64,000 bases of DNA from Gautieria morchelliformis. Taxonomy: Eukaryota; Basidiomycota; Agaricomycetes; Gomphales; Gomphaceae. Below are positions 21,396-32,102 of this stretch, piece after piece. Every line of letters starts with the position of its first letter. The first letter of the stretch is position 1. The stretch lies in the NCBI GenBank assembly GCA_015179125.1, contig WHVA01000084.1, positions 124,001 to 188,000 on the forward strand, written 5' to 3'. The notes under the pieces were generated by a model. The model did no database searches. It worked only from the letters and a program-made list of their open reading frames with translations, and was not told where the DNA came from. Made by a program: the position numbers and the translations under genes.

Positions 21396-22871
21396 TTAGA
21401 TCGCATCGTCAGTGGCAATGACAGTCTGAGTCAGTCTGACAAGGTCATCTATTTTATCAGATGGGATGTGCAGTACTCGCTCCATGTGGTTAAACATATC
21501 AGGCGTCCAAGAAGCCTGCTGTAGACAACCTACCGCATTCGTAAGAACCTTCTGGCTACTGTAGATCCTGTAAGTCTCCAAAAACTCCACCAGGGACGTT
21601 ACAGCCATCTCGTTGGCATGTAAGGCTTCAATCCTACCAAGATCGACTTCCTGCATTGCAGCCAATGTCTTGGCATCGTAGAATTCGTCCGAGCTTGATG
21701 GACTAGGGGCCTCGGCTGGGATGAACTGGCTGGTGCGGTATGCATTCAAGGACTCGTGGAAAGAGCATGTAGGTGTCTGTGGATTCAGGGGCACATAAGA
21801 GTGGCTGGCACCTTTGCCGGCAAAGTTTGAGGACATAGGAGGGTAGGCATTGAGAGACTGGTGGGATGAACGAGAGGGGGTAATAGTTGTCAACTCAGGT
21901 TGTCGGCTGTGGTGGGATGAACGACCAGGTGTAATAGTTTGTAACTCAGGTTGTCGGCTCTGGTGGGATGAACGAGAGGGAGCAATAGTTGGTGACTCAG
22001 ATTGTCGGTCTCGTGTGTGGGAGTGAGAAAACCCTATGGAATGTACATTAGCAAATGCTGCAACATGAACATGAAACTTACGTTTGAAGTATCCTGTATT
22101 TACAGTTCGCCGCTCCCACTCCTTAACCCAGGGAATAGCAAGTGTGGTCACGAAACGAGCACCAAGGTCATCTATAGCCTTGGAGACCAAATTGTCAGTC
22201 TTCAGCTTATGGTCGAACCAATCGGACACCCCAATAACTAGGTTCTTGCGCAGGGTGGCTGCGTCCAATTGGTCTCCAGGACGGCATTCTGGGTGTAGTG
22301 AGAAGAGAATGCATGCTGAACCGCTGAGGCGGCTGTAGATGGCACACTAGCCACTTCTGTTAGTGTGCAACCCTAAATGAACAAAATAATTCTTACTGCG
22401 TCATCAATGTCTTGAAGGGCAATGGCGCGGTATTGCCTGCGCTCATCAGCATTGGAAATCCAACCCATTGGAAGCTCTTCAGCACTCATTCCAAAATTGT
22501 ACGAAGCTCCCTGGCCAAAGCGACGTCGCGCCCGTTCTACGGCCAGATCCAATGCGTCCACTGTTCATGGCTCATTCTCCTGCCATTTTCGTAGGGCGGA
22601 TGGATGGGAGTGCTGAGGGTGGGTCGTGAAATCTGGATCAACTGGGGAGTGTTGGCAGAACGAGACGGATAAGTCTTCCAGAGCATATCGAGGTTCCAGA
22701 CAGCCTTGTTTGGTGAACACAACCGCCCACATGGACCAACATAGGTAACTACACAGCCGGGATGGCATTGGAGCTCCTTAGTAGAAATATAATAAATAAT
22801 TGGTTACCCCTGCAAGTCTTCAAATGCGATGTCTGGAATTTGGCAAAGAGGCTAATTTCACCATTCTCCAT
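21396..22871 (-). pseudogene. KDZ-element accessory gene 1 (unassigned), one in-frame stop
   Basis: The likely start is ATG at 22871 (MENGEISLFAKF), with an intron near 22805-22770. The frame then runs to 22565, meets a TGA at 22562-22564 where the context (ENEP*TVDALD) suggests a lost Trp, and continues through RARRRFGQGASYNFGM. A further intron lies near 22380-22315, then comes DAATLRKNLVIGVSDWF. After another intron (about 22080-22034) a Ser/His/Gln-rich stretch contains three copies of a 16-residue repeat (TITPSRSSHQSRQPEL type, about 22000-21840). The C-terminal ~100 residues are helical. I recognise no domain. It lies between the transposase and accessory gene 2 on the same strand. Confidence 0.55.
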
Positions 22872-23364
22872 TGTGTTGGAGTAACAAACACATGACTGCC
22901 CAAACACGTGACTACCTGTGCGTGATGCCGCAAGCTCGTTTGTTCTCTATATTTAGGTATATGCATCTCTGTTATGAGACACCCCTTTTGTTTTCTCTTT
23001 TATTCAGACAATTGTGATAGAAACTATAAGTAACAATAGTTAGGACCACTTTCCTCAGTCGTTTGACATGCCATCGTGTCCAAACACTGAGGTAAGAAAC
23101 TCTTACACTTACTATGTATTTCCCATATTCACCTGTACACTATAGATTACTGCATCAGGTGAATAAATAGTCGTTTGACACGCCATCACATCCAAATACT
23201 GAGATTACTGTATCAGTTATTGCGCAATATTTACACATTGCAGTGTCACAGTTAACATGGCAATGGACAGGCGCATTGTATGCGCTTTCAATAATGAAAT
23301 CACGACTCATGCTTTATAGACAAGAACAGCCTGGCATGCATTGTGCATTGCAAGTAGAGACTAA
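22872..23364. other. Intergenic region inside KDZ element with a direct repeat pair
   Basis: This is the gap between the transposase end and accessory gene 1. A 34-bp word (core TCGTTTGACATGCCATC..CCAAACACTGAG) occurs at about 23057 and again, slightly changed, at about 23170. The stretch likely holds the promoter of accessory gene 1. No coding frame is seen. Confidence 0.45.
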
Positions 23365-26300
23365 CTAAGTAATGAGATCATTCATTGATAAACTGGAGAT
23401 ATAATCCTCCAGACGAGACATTTCTTCATTATCCTCATTATCCTCATCCTCATCCTCATCGTCCTCACGTGCTTTGGCTACTCCATGATGCATAGCCTGG
23501 GAGGATGAAGGTAGCTTTATCGTTATTCGTGTAGTACCCAGTTGTGTACCAATCTCGGAGGAACCTGTGTAACCTGGTAAGGCAAACAAGGCCATGAGCT
23601 TATGTCGGTGATAGTCATTGAGCCGTCGCCAAGTTTGGAGCTGCTCCTTAAGCTCTTCGCACAACAGTGGTTTGTGGGCCTGGAGATTATGGATCTGTAT
23701 TTCGTATTCTGTTTCGCTATCATGGATCCAAGTGTTCAACCGTGCCACCTCCACATTCAACCGAGCTATTTCTTCTTTTGCACATTCCAGTCGCAAACTA
23801 TATATTGTCACTTGGCGATTGACTGTGTCAGCCCACGGAAGCTTACGGATGTCCTCTCGTGCTGCTGAGCACAATAAGTCAAATTCTGCCAGGGTACCAT
23901 ATTCAACGACTTCCTGCCATTCGAGCCGGGGTCATGGAGGAACTAGCTTGGCGGCTGCTTGATTATAACGCTTGAGAGCTGACTGGATAGCTTTGCATCG
24001 TGTCTGCAATGATTTGCTGATGTGTACCCACAGCTTGTACCCTGTATTGTATTAGCTTGGATCCTATCACAACATTGGCAATTACGCACCAGTGCCAGAC
24101 AAATTGGCCTTTGTGAGCTCAAACAGGCATTGTACAACTAGGCCTTCAAGCTTATCAACTGCTAGCTGGTACTCCCGAATCTTGTTGTAGCTCATGGCCA
24201 TCTCCCATTCATGGCATCCAGGAGTCCAGCGTTCAGCGATATCAAGAGTTTCTTCTATAGACATAACTTCCTTTTGCAGGAACTCATAGGCCTCCCATGC
24301 CTGTTGACGAATAGCTCTTACACAACTCGTGGGTGGTGTAAACTGGCAAGTTGCATCGAATGTATGCCTTCACTCTAAGTTAATGCCTGAAAAAAGTGAA
24401 CCAAGGAATAATAACATACTTTGCTAGCTGCATCTTTGTGAGAACCGTCACATATTGGCCCCTGGCTATATCACTGTCCGGCTCGATCTCTTTTGAAGCC
24501 AAATAGGTACGTTCCTGGTCCAGCCATTTCTGATAGTGTGTCGGCCACAGACTGATAACCAGTCAGTGCTGCAATTGCAACAGGCATGTCATGAATAAGA
24601 CCAAGAGCTTGAACATAGTTGTTGTATAGGAATGTCGCTGCTCGTGTAATTATAGACTGCTGGAGAAACACTAGATGATGCTACTTACATAGTAGTTCAT
24701 ATTTATCTTCATCGTGTTGGCGAAAATACATATCAATTGCCTGATGGCGATGGAATCGTGAAGTGTGGCGTATAGCACTTGCAAGCGCATTGGAACCCTT
24801 GAAGATACGTTCACATACCTCCAAGTCTTCGATGCCAAACCCGTGCAGATACAGGGGATGCCACTGTAACTGGCATCTCCGATTGTGTGCATATCCATGG
24901 AAAGCTGGTACTACAAAGCGGAGCTGTTTCTCTTGCGCATGTGCACCCAGCGAGCTGTTTTTGACAGTTGTGGCGAAAGAACAAGCGATGTCATACCCGA
25001 TGGCCAGATTTGAGTCATACACTTCAATGATCTTGTTGAGGTGAGCCAGGGGGTACTTTGCCCTGGGTGAACATGTGAGTATAAATATTAGGATTTGAAT
25101 TGCATACCCACAATTCCCCGCTACGGACCATGTCTGCAATGAGAATGATAAATCCATGGCGGCATGCAGATAAAAAAAATGCCTGATTCATCAAATTCCT
25201 TGTAAGTGGCCTTGACAGCATCAGCATTTGCTGCCTTCCATCGGTCAGTGCATGTGGTATCTCCATACGTTGTATCCACCTGCTCGGCCTCCTGCCACAG
25301 AGTTGGACCTTTTGCCTTAGGGCGTTTCCTAACTTCATCCTTGAATTGATCAACCTGATCAACGGTGAGATAGTAGTCGCTTAGAAATGGCTTGTTGATA
25401 TCTTGGCGACCAGACCGGTGCGAGCCGTTTCAGCGAGTTGCTACCATCGAGAGCAAGAAGCATTGATGGCTGAAGCTCGGTCTCTCCATTGAGCTGGTCT
25501 AAGGGTAGATCATCAATTCCTTCTTGGCCACAGTTTGGCACTAACCTTGTGACAGCATGGGGACACATGTGCTTCATTCGCCAATTGGGTGTATCATGGG
25601 ACATAATTGCTTTTACCTTTGCATCTACATGTCGTAGTAGATCTAAGTATGTATCGAATGCCCGAGTGAATTGCTCCCGCAAGTAGCGTCGATAATTAAT
25701 CTAGAAAAGAGCGGTCAATGACATTGGGTGTGATAACCAAAGAAAGGAATACCTTGCAGACATCACAAAGAACTCTTACCCATACCTGGATACTCACGTG
25801 GGGACTTCGAAGACGCAGCCGACGAAATACCTCAAGTGTCGCAACTTCAAATGCCATCGACGGGTCGACAGGATTGCAGGAGATAATGCCATAGTGGATG
25901 AGTGTGACACTGATGTGAGAGACTCCGGAGATGTGGCTAAATTCTCGTTCCATGCAAGCTTCCAATGCAAAGGTGAGCAAGTGTCGACATTGATTCAGAG
26001 ACTTACCGCCAATTCCCATAACACTCAAAATAAATTTCCCTCCACTAGTTTCTATGCGAGTTCCTCCGTGCTTCCAAAGTAAGTAGGCATCTGCTAAGGC
26101 AGGCATCTGTGCCTGCCATGCCTGATCTCGTCGATGTATCGCTTCTGCCCAAGTGCGCCCGTCTTTTTGCTTTATATAGAGATTATTTGAGATAATGGAG
26201 TCTAAGAACAACGTGGAAAGGCTAACCTCATTCTAATATGCCGGTCATATTCACAAGTAGCCAAATACTCGCCTCCCTCATGGCTAATCTCTCGATTGTT

Positions 26301-26756
26301 ATCAGGGCAGCCAATACCATCGATATTTTCGACCACATCTTCCCAGCCGCCCATCATAGTCTCATCATGGGTGCTGCGACCTATGTCTTGAGATACCTGT
26401 TCCAATGCGCGGCGAGTCGATTGATGAAGATCTTGACTTCGGCTCAGTAAGTCTTTCCTGTATATTAGGCATGGAACATCACCTTGATTATATTCTTGTC
26501 TCTTCTCGTCCCATCGTTCTGCGCTCACTCCAAGTTTGGCTCGCATGACCCGCTCATGTAAAATGCCTGTTCGAACAGGTGGCCGTGCACCTTCGCCAAG
26601 GGTGGTAACTTGATGGCGCACCCCGAGACGACTAATCTTGACACCTTGACTCAATTTGCTCTTAACCTTTCGACGGTGAGGAGCTGGTCTGAGCGCAGGC
26701 ATCGGCGCAAGAGAATCCAGGTATGGGATCACGTGATTGATGATTGATCTGCACAT
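23365..26756 (-). pseudogene. KDZ (Kyakuja-Dileera-Zisupton) transposase
   Basis: A minus-strand multi-exon gene starting at ATG 26756 and ending at a stop at 23365. Diagnostic stretches in order are WAEAIHRRDQAWQAQMPALA (about 26140), HDTPNWRMKHMCPHAV, LLALDGSNSLKRLAP (first catalytic Asp), FLSACRHGFIILIADMV, IGYDIAC (second Asp), FHGYAHNRRCQL, CERIFKGSNALASA (catalytic Glu region), then DIAERWTPGCHEW, LVVQCLFELTKANLSGTG and ARLNVEVARLN, ending in an Asp/Glu-rich tail. These match the KDZ transposase family. One in-frame TGA near 23935 replaces an expected Arg in a VPPRPRL-type motif, so this copy is probably inactive. I saw no TET/JBP dioxygenase beside it, although KDZ elements and TET/JBP genes are known to be associated in mushrooms. 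Exact exon borders were not fixed. Confidence 0.88.
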
Positions 26757-26827
26757 GATGCGTGTTCAAAGAAGACAATAATATCTTGTGAATCGTGTGA
26801 TGCCTAAATCAGAGCTCATTGGATGTT

Positions 26828-27316
26828 ATAAATCATTTGTTCTGGTGATTTTTCATAATTTTCCGGAAGCTGTAGAGCAAAGTTGCATGCTCGTCGTGTG
26901 CAACAGCGAGCACGCACTTCCTTGTGACGCCGGATCAGCTCTGTGGGAATTGAATGACAGACGCGAATATTTTTAAGATTTATTAGGATTTTTTTGAGAC
27001 AAGGGGATGGCCTCTATAGGTTGCCGTCGTGTGCAGCGGTGAGGAGGGACTACTAGCGATGGGCCGAACATATCCTATTATGGCTATCTACTTCGTTGCT
27101 AAATTTAGGCTGGTAGGTCTTAATGGACCGGTCATGTGACCTTTTGGGAGCCTGGACCTATCTCAAGGATCAGTCACGCAATATTACTACGGGGTGAAGG
27201 TTTTCTTGAGATTGGTCTCGCGTCATAGCTTACCTCTCGAACGAGGCCGTATTAGGCCGGGACTACACACCGGCTGTCGCCACCTAAATAGCAAGCGCTA
27301 GTGTAAGGTACAGGTG
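26828..27316. repeat. Right terminal inverted repeat of KDZ element F
   Basis: An uninterrupted ~489-bp arm, the reverse complement of the two-part left arm, ending GGTACAGGTG before the TATGGTGG duplication. It preserves the TA site into which G inserted on the other side. Confidence 0.9.
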
Positions 27317-27324
27317 TATGGTGG

Positions 27325-28929
27325 TTTGGCTAGAGCACCGTATCTGTACCAATCATTGAAGTAATATTAGTAATATAACCTTCCGTTCATTAGTGATTCA
27401 TTTCGCGAGGACAACACTGCCCGTGAAAGCCCGGTACGAATGGAAGGTCGCTGTCATCGTCGCTGTTTATACCGTATCGTAGCGGCGGCGGCTGCCGCCC
27501 CAGTCCCCAACTCTCTCCAACTTTAAATGCGTCAGAGCTTAAAAAACCGAATCAGTAAAGTTCTTTCTGTCCATGAAATTGAAGCCAGACCACCGTAAGA
27601 CAGTAAAATACAAGGAGTACAACTGAAGGGTGGGAGAATGGGAGAGTAGACGAAATAACTAGAGTGGGGGAAAGAAACGCTCTATGAAATAGGTGTGCCG
27701 TGAGGCAGTGGACGGATGAGGTGGCGTTTGGCGGTCAGGACGATGTCGTGCTTAGAGCTGCGTTCCAGAATATTGCAATGGCCATGGGAAATGCAGAACA
27801 AGGGCCACCTTGTGCGGAGTAGTGTTTTGTCTTAAATTCTACAATGAGTCAACTCAACCGTATATTTACGCAGTCATCCTGATAGCGTCGTCATGTCCAG
27901 TCATCATGGTATATAGCAATCAACGTACCAGATATAGGAGTTTTCTTGCGTCCATCTCCGACTTTGAGGGACGTTCATCACTTCTTTATCCAGCAACGGA
28001 CAGGGAGACATCTTGTTATTAGATATCTTCAGTAATCAGATGCTCTGGGATAACAACATCCTTCTGGGGACTGACATTGCAAATCGTGAGTATGATTACA
28101 AGGCTCAGGGTGAGGTCATCAGGAAGATGGACAACACCGTGTATGATGTGGATGAGTGCACCTGTATCAGGAGGTTGTGCATGGGGAGAGGTCTTATGCG
28201 TGAGTACTGTATCCCTTTTGTTTTGCATGACCCTCAGTCTGTTTCCTGCATTCCCTGTTGGGATGGGAAATCGCCCAATGTGCCGTAAAGGACGGCAAAT
28301 ACAGATGGAGGTGACGGAGGGGGCTCATAGAACAGACAGGTAGATAAGGGAAGGGTCAGGGCACGGAAAGAAAGCCCAGGGTGAAGACAGCGCCGAAAAA
28401 GAAAGGACGTCGGAAACAGGGCGAAAGAAACACCCATCCGAACGCCATGCCAAAAAGGGATGTGTAGAGATCCCACTATGCAAACGAAGGATGGGAAGGG
28501 GTGGGGACGGGATGACAAAGAAAAAGCGGGGCAGGCCAGGCAAACATTTCAAGAGTGGGGATACATTTTACTCCCCCGTGAGACACAGAGAAACCAACCC
28601 CCCCCCCCTCTAAAATGACAGGCCTCCACAGAAAAAACCGCTAGGAAGGGCCATCCAATTAAATGAATACGAATGCACCCGCATAACGGTGATCACAGTT
28701 ATTCGCGCTCGTGCAACCCTCCCTCTCCTTTGGAGAGAGTCAGGGACCGTATTTCACAGCTGTATATGTTGAGCTCATTGCTGTATATAATCTCATTTGG
28801 AGTTACATTATTCTTAAGGAGGTCATCTGGGACAGTTAAAATATTGCCCGGGCCTCAAATTTAGTATATCCTCAAGGTGAAAGCCATGACTCACTGGTAG
28901 TGAGATTGCTTCCAAATGGCCACGAGGGA
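27325..28929. other. Unassigned stretch right of the KDZ element
   Basis: Only short frames, none with recognisable motifs or convincing splice support. A plus-strand frame at 28013-28288 has a few Cys and Asp residues but no family signal. A run of C near 28602 and purine-rich tracts (28340-28560) suggest noncoding sequence. Confidence 0.4.
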
Positions 28930-29109
28930 GAATGACGATAGGAAGAACAAGAGCAGGATGGGGTGGGTCATTCAAGGATGATGGGGTGGTATGAGTTCAA
29001 TGGGAAGAACAAGAGCGGGATCCGGTGGGATGTTCGAAGATGAGGGGCTGGGTATGAGTTTGATGGGAAGAACGAGAGCGGGATCGAGTGGGCTGTTCAA
29101 TGATGAGGG

Positions 29110-29640
29110 AACCGGGCATGCGGCGCTGAACAAGCACCTACACAAAATGGGGAAGGCAGACTCACCCATGTGCCCAGCCTGCGAGAAGGCAGAGGAGACG
29201 GTATATCACTACCTTTTCAGATGCCCAGGGTACAAAAAGCACAGACAGGAGCTACAGAGGGAGCTGCGAAGAGGAGCTACGATGGCTACAACTATACTGG
29301 GAAGACCGAAGGCGATGAAACACCTACTCAGGTTTATACAAGCCACCAGGAGATTCGCTAAGACGCATGGGGAGCTGACATTGCCGCCGCAACGGGAGGA
29401 CAGCAAGAAGTAGGCAGAGGAATTGTGGAGCAAGCAGGGAGAGGCATGAAGAATAGAAAACCTCGCCAACCAAAGGCATGGACAAGCTTGGGGCTTCGCC
29501 CGCAGAGCACAAGTGGAGATAGAGGCAGAAAGGGCAGAAAGAACAATCCTGTTGACCAGGGCTTTGTAGGAAATTTGTCTTACATAGGGCCTTGCCCCAA
29601 AAGACATAAAATTGGATATAAAAAATAAAAATAAAATAAA
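29110..29640 (+). mobile_element. 5'-truncated LINE (531 bp)
   Basis: Flanked by the 11-bp duplication AATGATGAGGG (29099-29109 and 29641-29651) and ending in an A-rich tail of TAAAAATAAAA type. The plus-strand frame reads GHAALNKHLHKMGKADSPMC, then CPACEKAEETVYHYLFRCP, a Cys/His cluster found at the C-terminus of fungal LINE ORF2 proteins. The frame runs to a stop at 29411-29413, and everything upstream of this end is missing, as is usual for aborted reverse transcription. Confidence 0.88.
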
Positions 29641-29881
29641 AATGATGAGGGGCTGGGTATGACTTCAATGGGAAGAACAAGAGCGGGATCAGGTGGGTCA
29701 TTCAAAGATGAGGGGCTGAGTATGAGTTCAATGGGAAGAACGAGAGTGGGATCAGGTGGGTTGTTCGAAGATGAGGGGCTGGGTATGAGTTCTATGGGAA
29801 GAATGAGAGTGGGATCGGGTGGGTCGTTTGAAGATGAGGGGCTGGGTATGACTTCGATGGGAAGAACGAGAGCGGGATCGG

Positions 29882-31225
29882 TGTCATGACGCGTTTATTT
29901 CCCATACTCAGATGCCCCGTTCTCCCATTTCTCACTCCACCTCCATGTTTGTTCCGATCGCCCTTGCCATGTTCAGCAACCGATCTTCGCTGTTCGCGCC
30001 ATTTACCATAGAGGTCCTGATTGGAAACAGGTTCATAGCTGAGCAGAGGGACTATGACCCTGTTCAAGAGAGGCAGATGGCTGATGAGCTGTCAAAGCAC
30101 AATCGACGTCTTTGGACTGACTTGGCAGTCATCGCTGGGCCTATCACCTCCTCTGCTCAACCCTCTTTCAATGGTGTTCCTATGATCGGATTGTCATGAC
30201 TTGTGTATCTCCTGCACCTTGTTATCCCCATTTCCCCTTTCGCCACTCCTCCCCCATGTTCGCTCGGCTTCACCCTCCACCTCAACCACTCCTGCCCTAT
30301 GTCATCTCCGTTAGCCCTTCCTCGCATTTCGCCGAACAGCCATTCGCTGCTCGCATCATTCGCCAGCAGGCACACCATCAAATCATGATCGATATCCCTA
30401 CCCGGCATGATGGCTCGTCAGTAGCTCTATCAGCTTCTCAGTCCAACCCCCTTTTGGTGTTCATATGATCAGGGTGCGTTCGCGGGACGTCCTACCTGTA
30501 GGTCGTGTGGGTTCAACCCAGCAGATGAAGAACCCGTGCAGGGCAGTGTATATGCGGGCCCCAAGACATGATTTCGTACATAGGTGCCTTCGCCACCTTT
30601 ACTCTCCGTCGTTTCGTGTTTGCACTCTTCCCTTACTCTATTGTATGTTTATTCCATCTACTTAGTATCATGACTGCGCACCCCTATCCAACCCTGACTC
30701 ACAACGGCCTCTTTCCTATTCGCTGATACCTTACGAGCATTTGATATAAGTAGTTTACATTCGCATGTATATTCTCCAGTTCAATTATCATATGTCGTCC
30801 ATCTTGTGCAAACTTGACCTCACTGTGATCATCATTTTGAGCCTTCTCCTGGAGATTTCTATCTTCGACCAGAAGAGTACTTAGGCATCACTGGTGAGTT
30901 CTCATACTTCATCTTCATTACCTTAGCCTTCGAACTATTTTCTGTGCTGACGGCGAAGGGCTCTGAAGGAGCACCTTCGCTGGCGAAGGGATTGTCGCTA
31001 CCTAGACAACCCTTCAGTGACACCTTGTATGTTACATTGTCAAGTGCCACGGGCTATTTCGCTATGACTGTAGATAGGGCGAGCTCCGCTCAGGGAGCCC
31101 TCTTATCTTGTGAACATTTATTGGTTCACCTATTCACCAAACGGCATACTTATTTGCACAAGTCATTTGGGCATTTGCTGTGTTCACTAATACACGATAT
31201 TAACGCCTAAAAACCAATCTTGACA
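29882..31225 (+). mobile_element. Solo LTR I (1344 bp) with internal duplication
   Basis: Starts TGTCATGACGCG and ends AATCTTGACA, flanked by the perfect 5-bp repeat ATCGG (29877-29881 and 31226-31230) within the minisatellite. From about 30194 to its end it matches solo LTR J (32379-33409) in inverted orientation. The first ~312 bp look like a diverged second copy of the LTR start (a second TGTCATGAC begins at 30194). No protein domain is seen. Confidence 0.85.
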
Positions 31226-31555
31226 ATCGGGTGGGTTGTTTGAAGATGAGGGGTTGGGTATGACTTCAATGGGAAGAATGAGAGTGGGTCGAGTGGGCTG
31301 TTCAATGATGAGGGGCTGGGTGTGAGTTCGATGGGACGAGAGCAGGATCGGGTGGGTTGTTCGAAGATGAGGGGCTGGGTATGACTTTGATGGGAAGAAC
31401 GAGAGCGGGATCGGGTGGGTTGTGCGAAGATGAGGGGCTGGGTATGAGTTCGATGGGGTGAGAGTGTGTCGAGTGGGCTGTTCAATGATGAGGGGCTGGG
31501 TATGAGTTCGATGGGAAGAGCGAGAGCAGGATCGAGCCGATTGTTCAATAACCAA

Positions 31556-32102
31556 CGGTTGAGTTGAAGGCAGTGTATGATGATGCAATTATGAATGAGA
31601 ATGTCAGGGAATGACAACAGTCTGGATGGTGGTGTGAGTATGCCATCTAGAATGGGTACGAGAGGGAATTTTACACCAAATTAGACAAGACATACCGTCG
31701 ATACTTTCCCCTTTTCGCTCATCTCCCTGAATGTTTCTTCAATAAGTTTCACTTGTCGTTTCCCACATAAAGAGCACGGACATGAACAAAAAGAGAAGGG
31801 ATACCCTTAATGAGGCCATTCAGGAGGCATGGCCTGATAAGAGACTTCCTGATAAGAGACTTGAACTCCTCGCGCAATGAGCCTACCACATGTGTCAGTA
31901 TAGATGGAAATGGGACTACAGGTGCATAAAGATAAAGCAAATGTGGTAACACAAGTGAAGAGTGCAGGTGGTGGTGGGCAAGAGCCAACAGTGTTGTTCA
32001 GGCTCCGATAATCTCGCACGTGGGTCAGTCTCGAGACTGCTCTGGGAGATTTTTTGGAATAGAAAATATATGCAATGAGAAGCTGATTATTACAGAGCCT
32101 AC
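31556..32102. other. Unassigned stretch between minisatellite and hAT relic
   Basis: No gene or repeat border is recognised. It probably includes the 3' non-coding part of the hAT element that reads toward it. Confidence 0.35.

Larger units (their letters stand above)
15960..27316 (-). mobile_element. KDZ DNA transposon F (11.36 kb, with a nested element)
   Basis: The ends match as inverted repeats starting CACCTGTACCTTACACTAGC, about 0.49 kb long once the nested element is removed. A perfect 8-bp duplication, TATGGTGG, flanks it at 15952-15959 and 27317-27324. Eight-bp target sites are known for Zisupton-type elements. It carries three minus-strand genes: a KDZ transposase (23365-26756) and two accessory genes (21396-22871 and 19777-21254). 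The left inverted repeat is split by the Tc1/mariner-like transposon G. Without G the element is about 8.1 kb. Its genes carry a few in-frame stops, so this copy is probably no longer autonomous. Confidence 0.92.
28930..31555 (+). repeat. 63-bp minisatellite array split by two retroelements
   Basis: About a dozen units of 63 bp occur in three blocks (28930-29109, 29641-29881, 31226-31555). Each carries the words GATGAGGGGCTGGGTATGAG and GGGAAGAACGAGAGCGGGAT. On the plus strand a unit equals 21 codons (MGRTRAGSGG..FEDEGLG) with no stop inside the blocks, so it could be a coding tandem repeat. The blocks were one array of about 0.73 kb before a LINE and a solo LTR inserted. Confidence 0.85.

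Noticed and set aside
15960-27316. Starship-type giant element or a TET/JBP-carrying cassette
   Set aside because: No tyrosine recombinase (DUF3435) and no dioxygenase HxD..H motif was seen. The transposase is clearly KDZ.
28930-31555. Possible CRISPR-like array
   Set aside because: Units are contiguous 63-bp tandem repeats without unique spacers, and the genome is eukaryotic.
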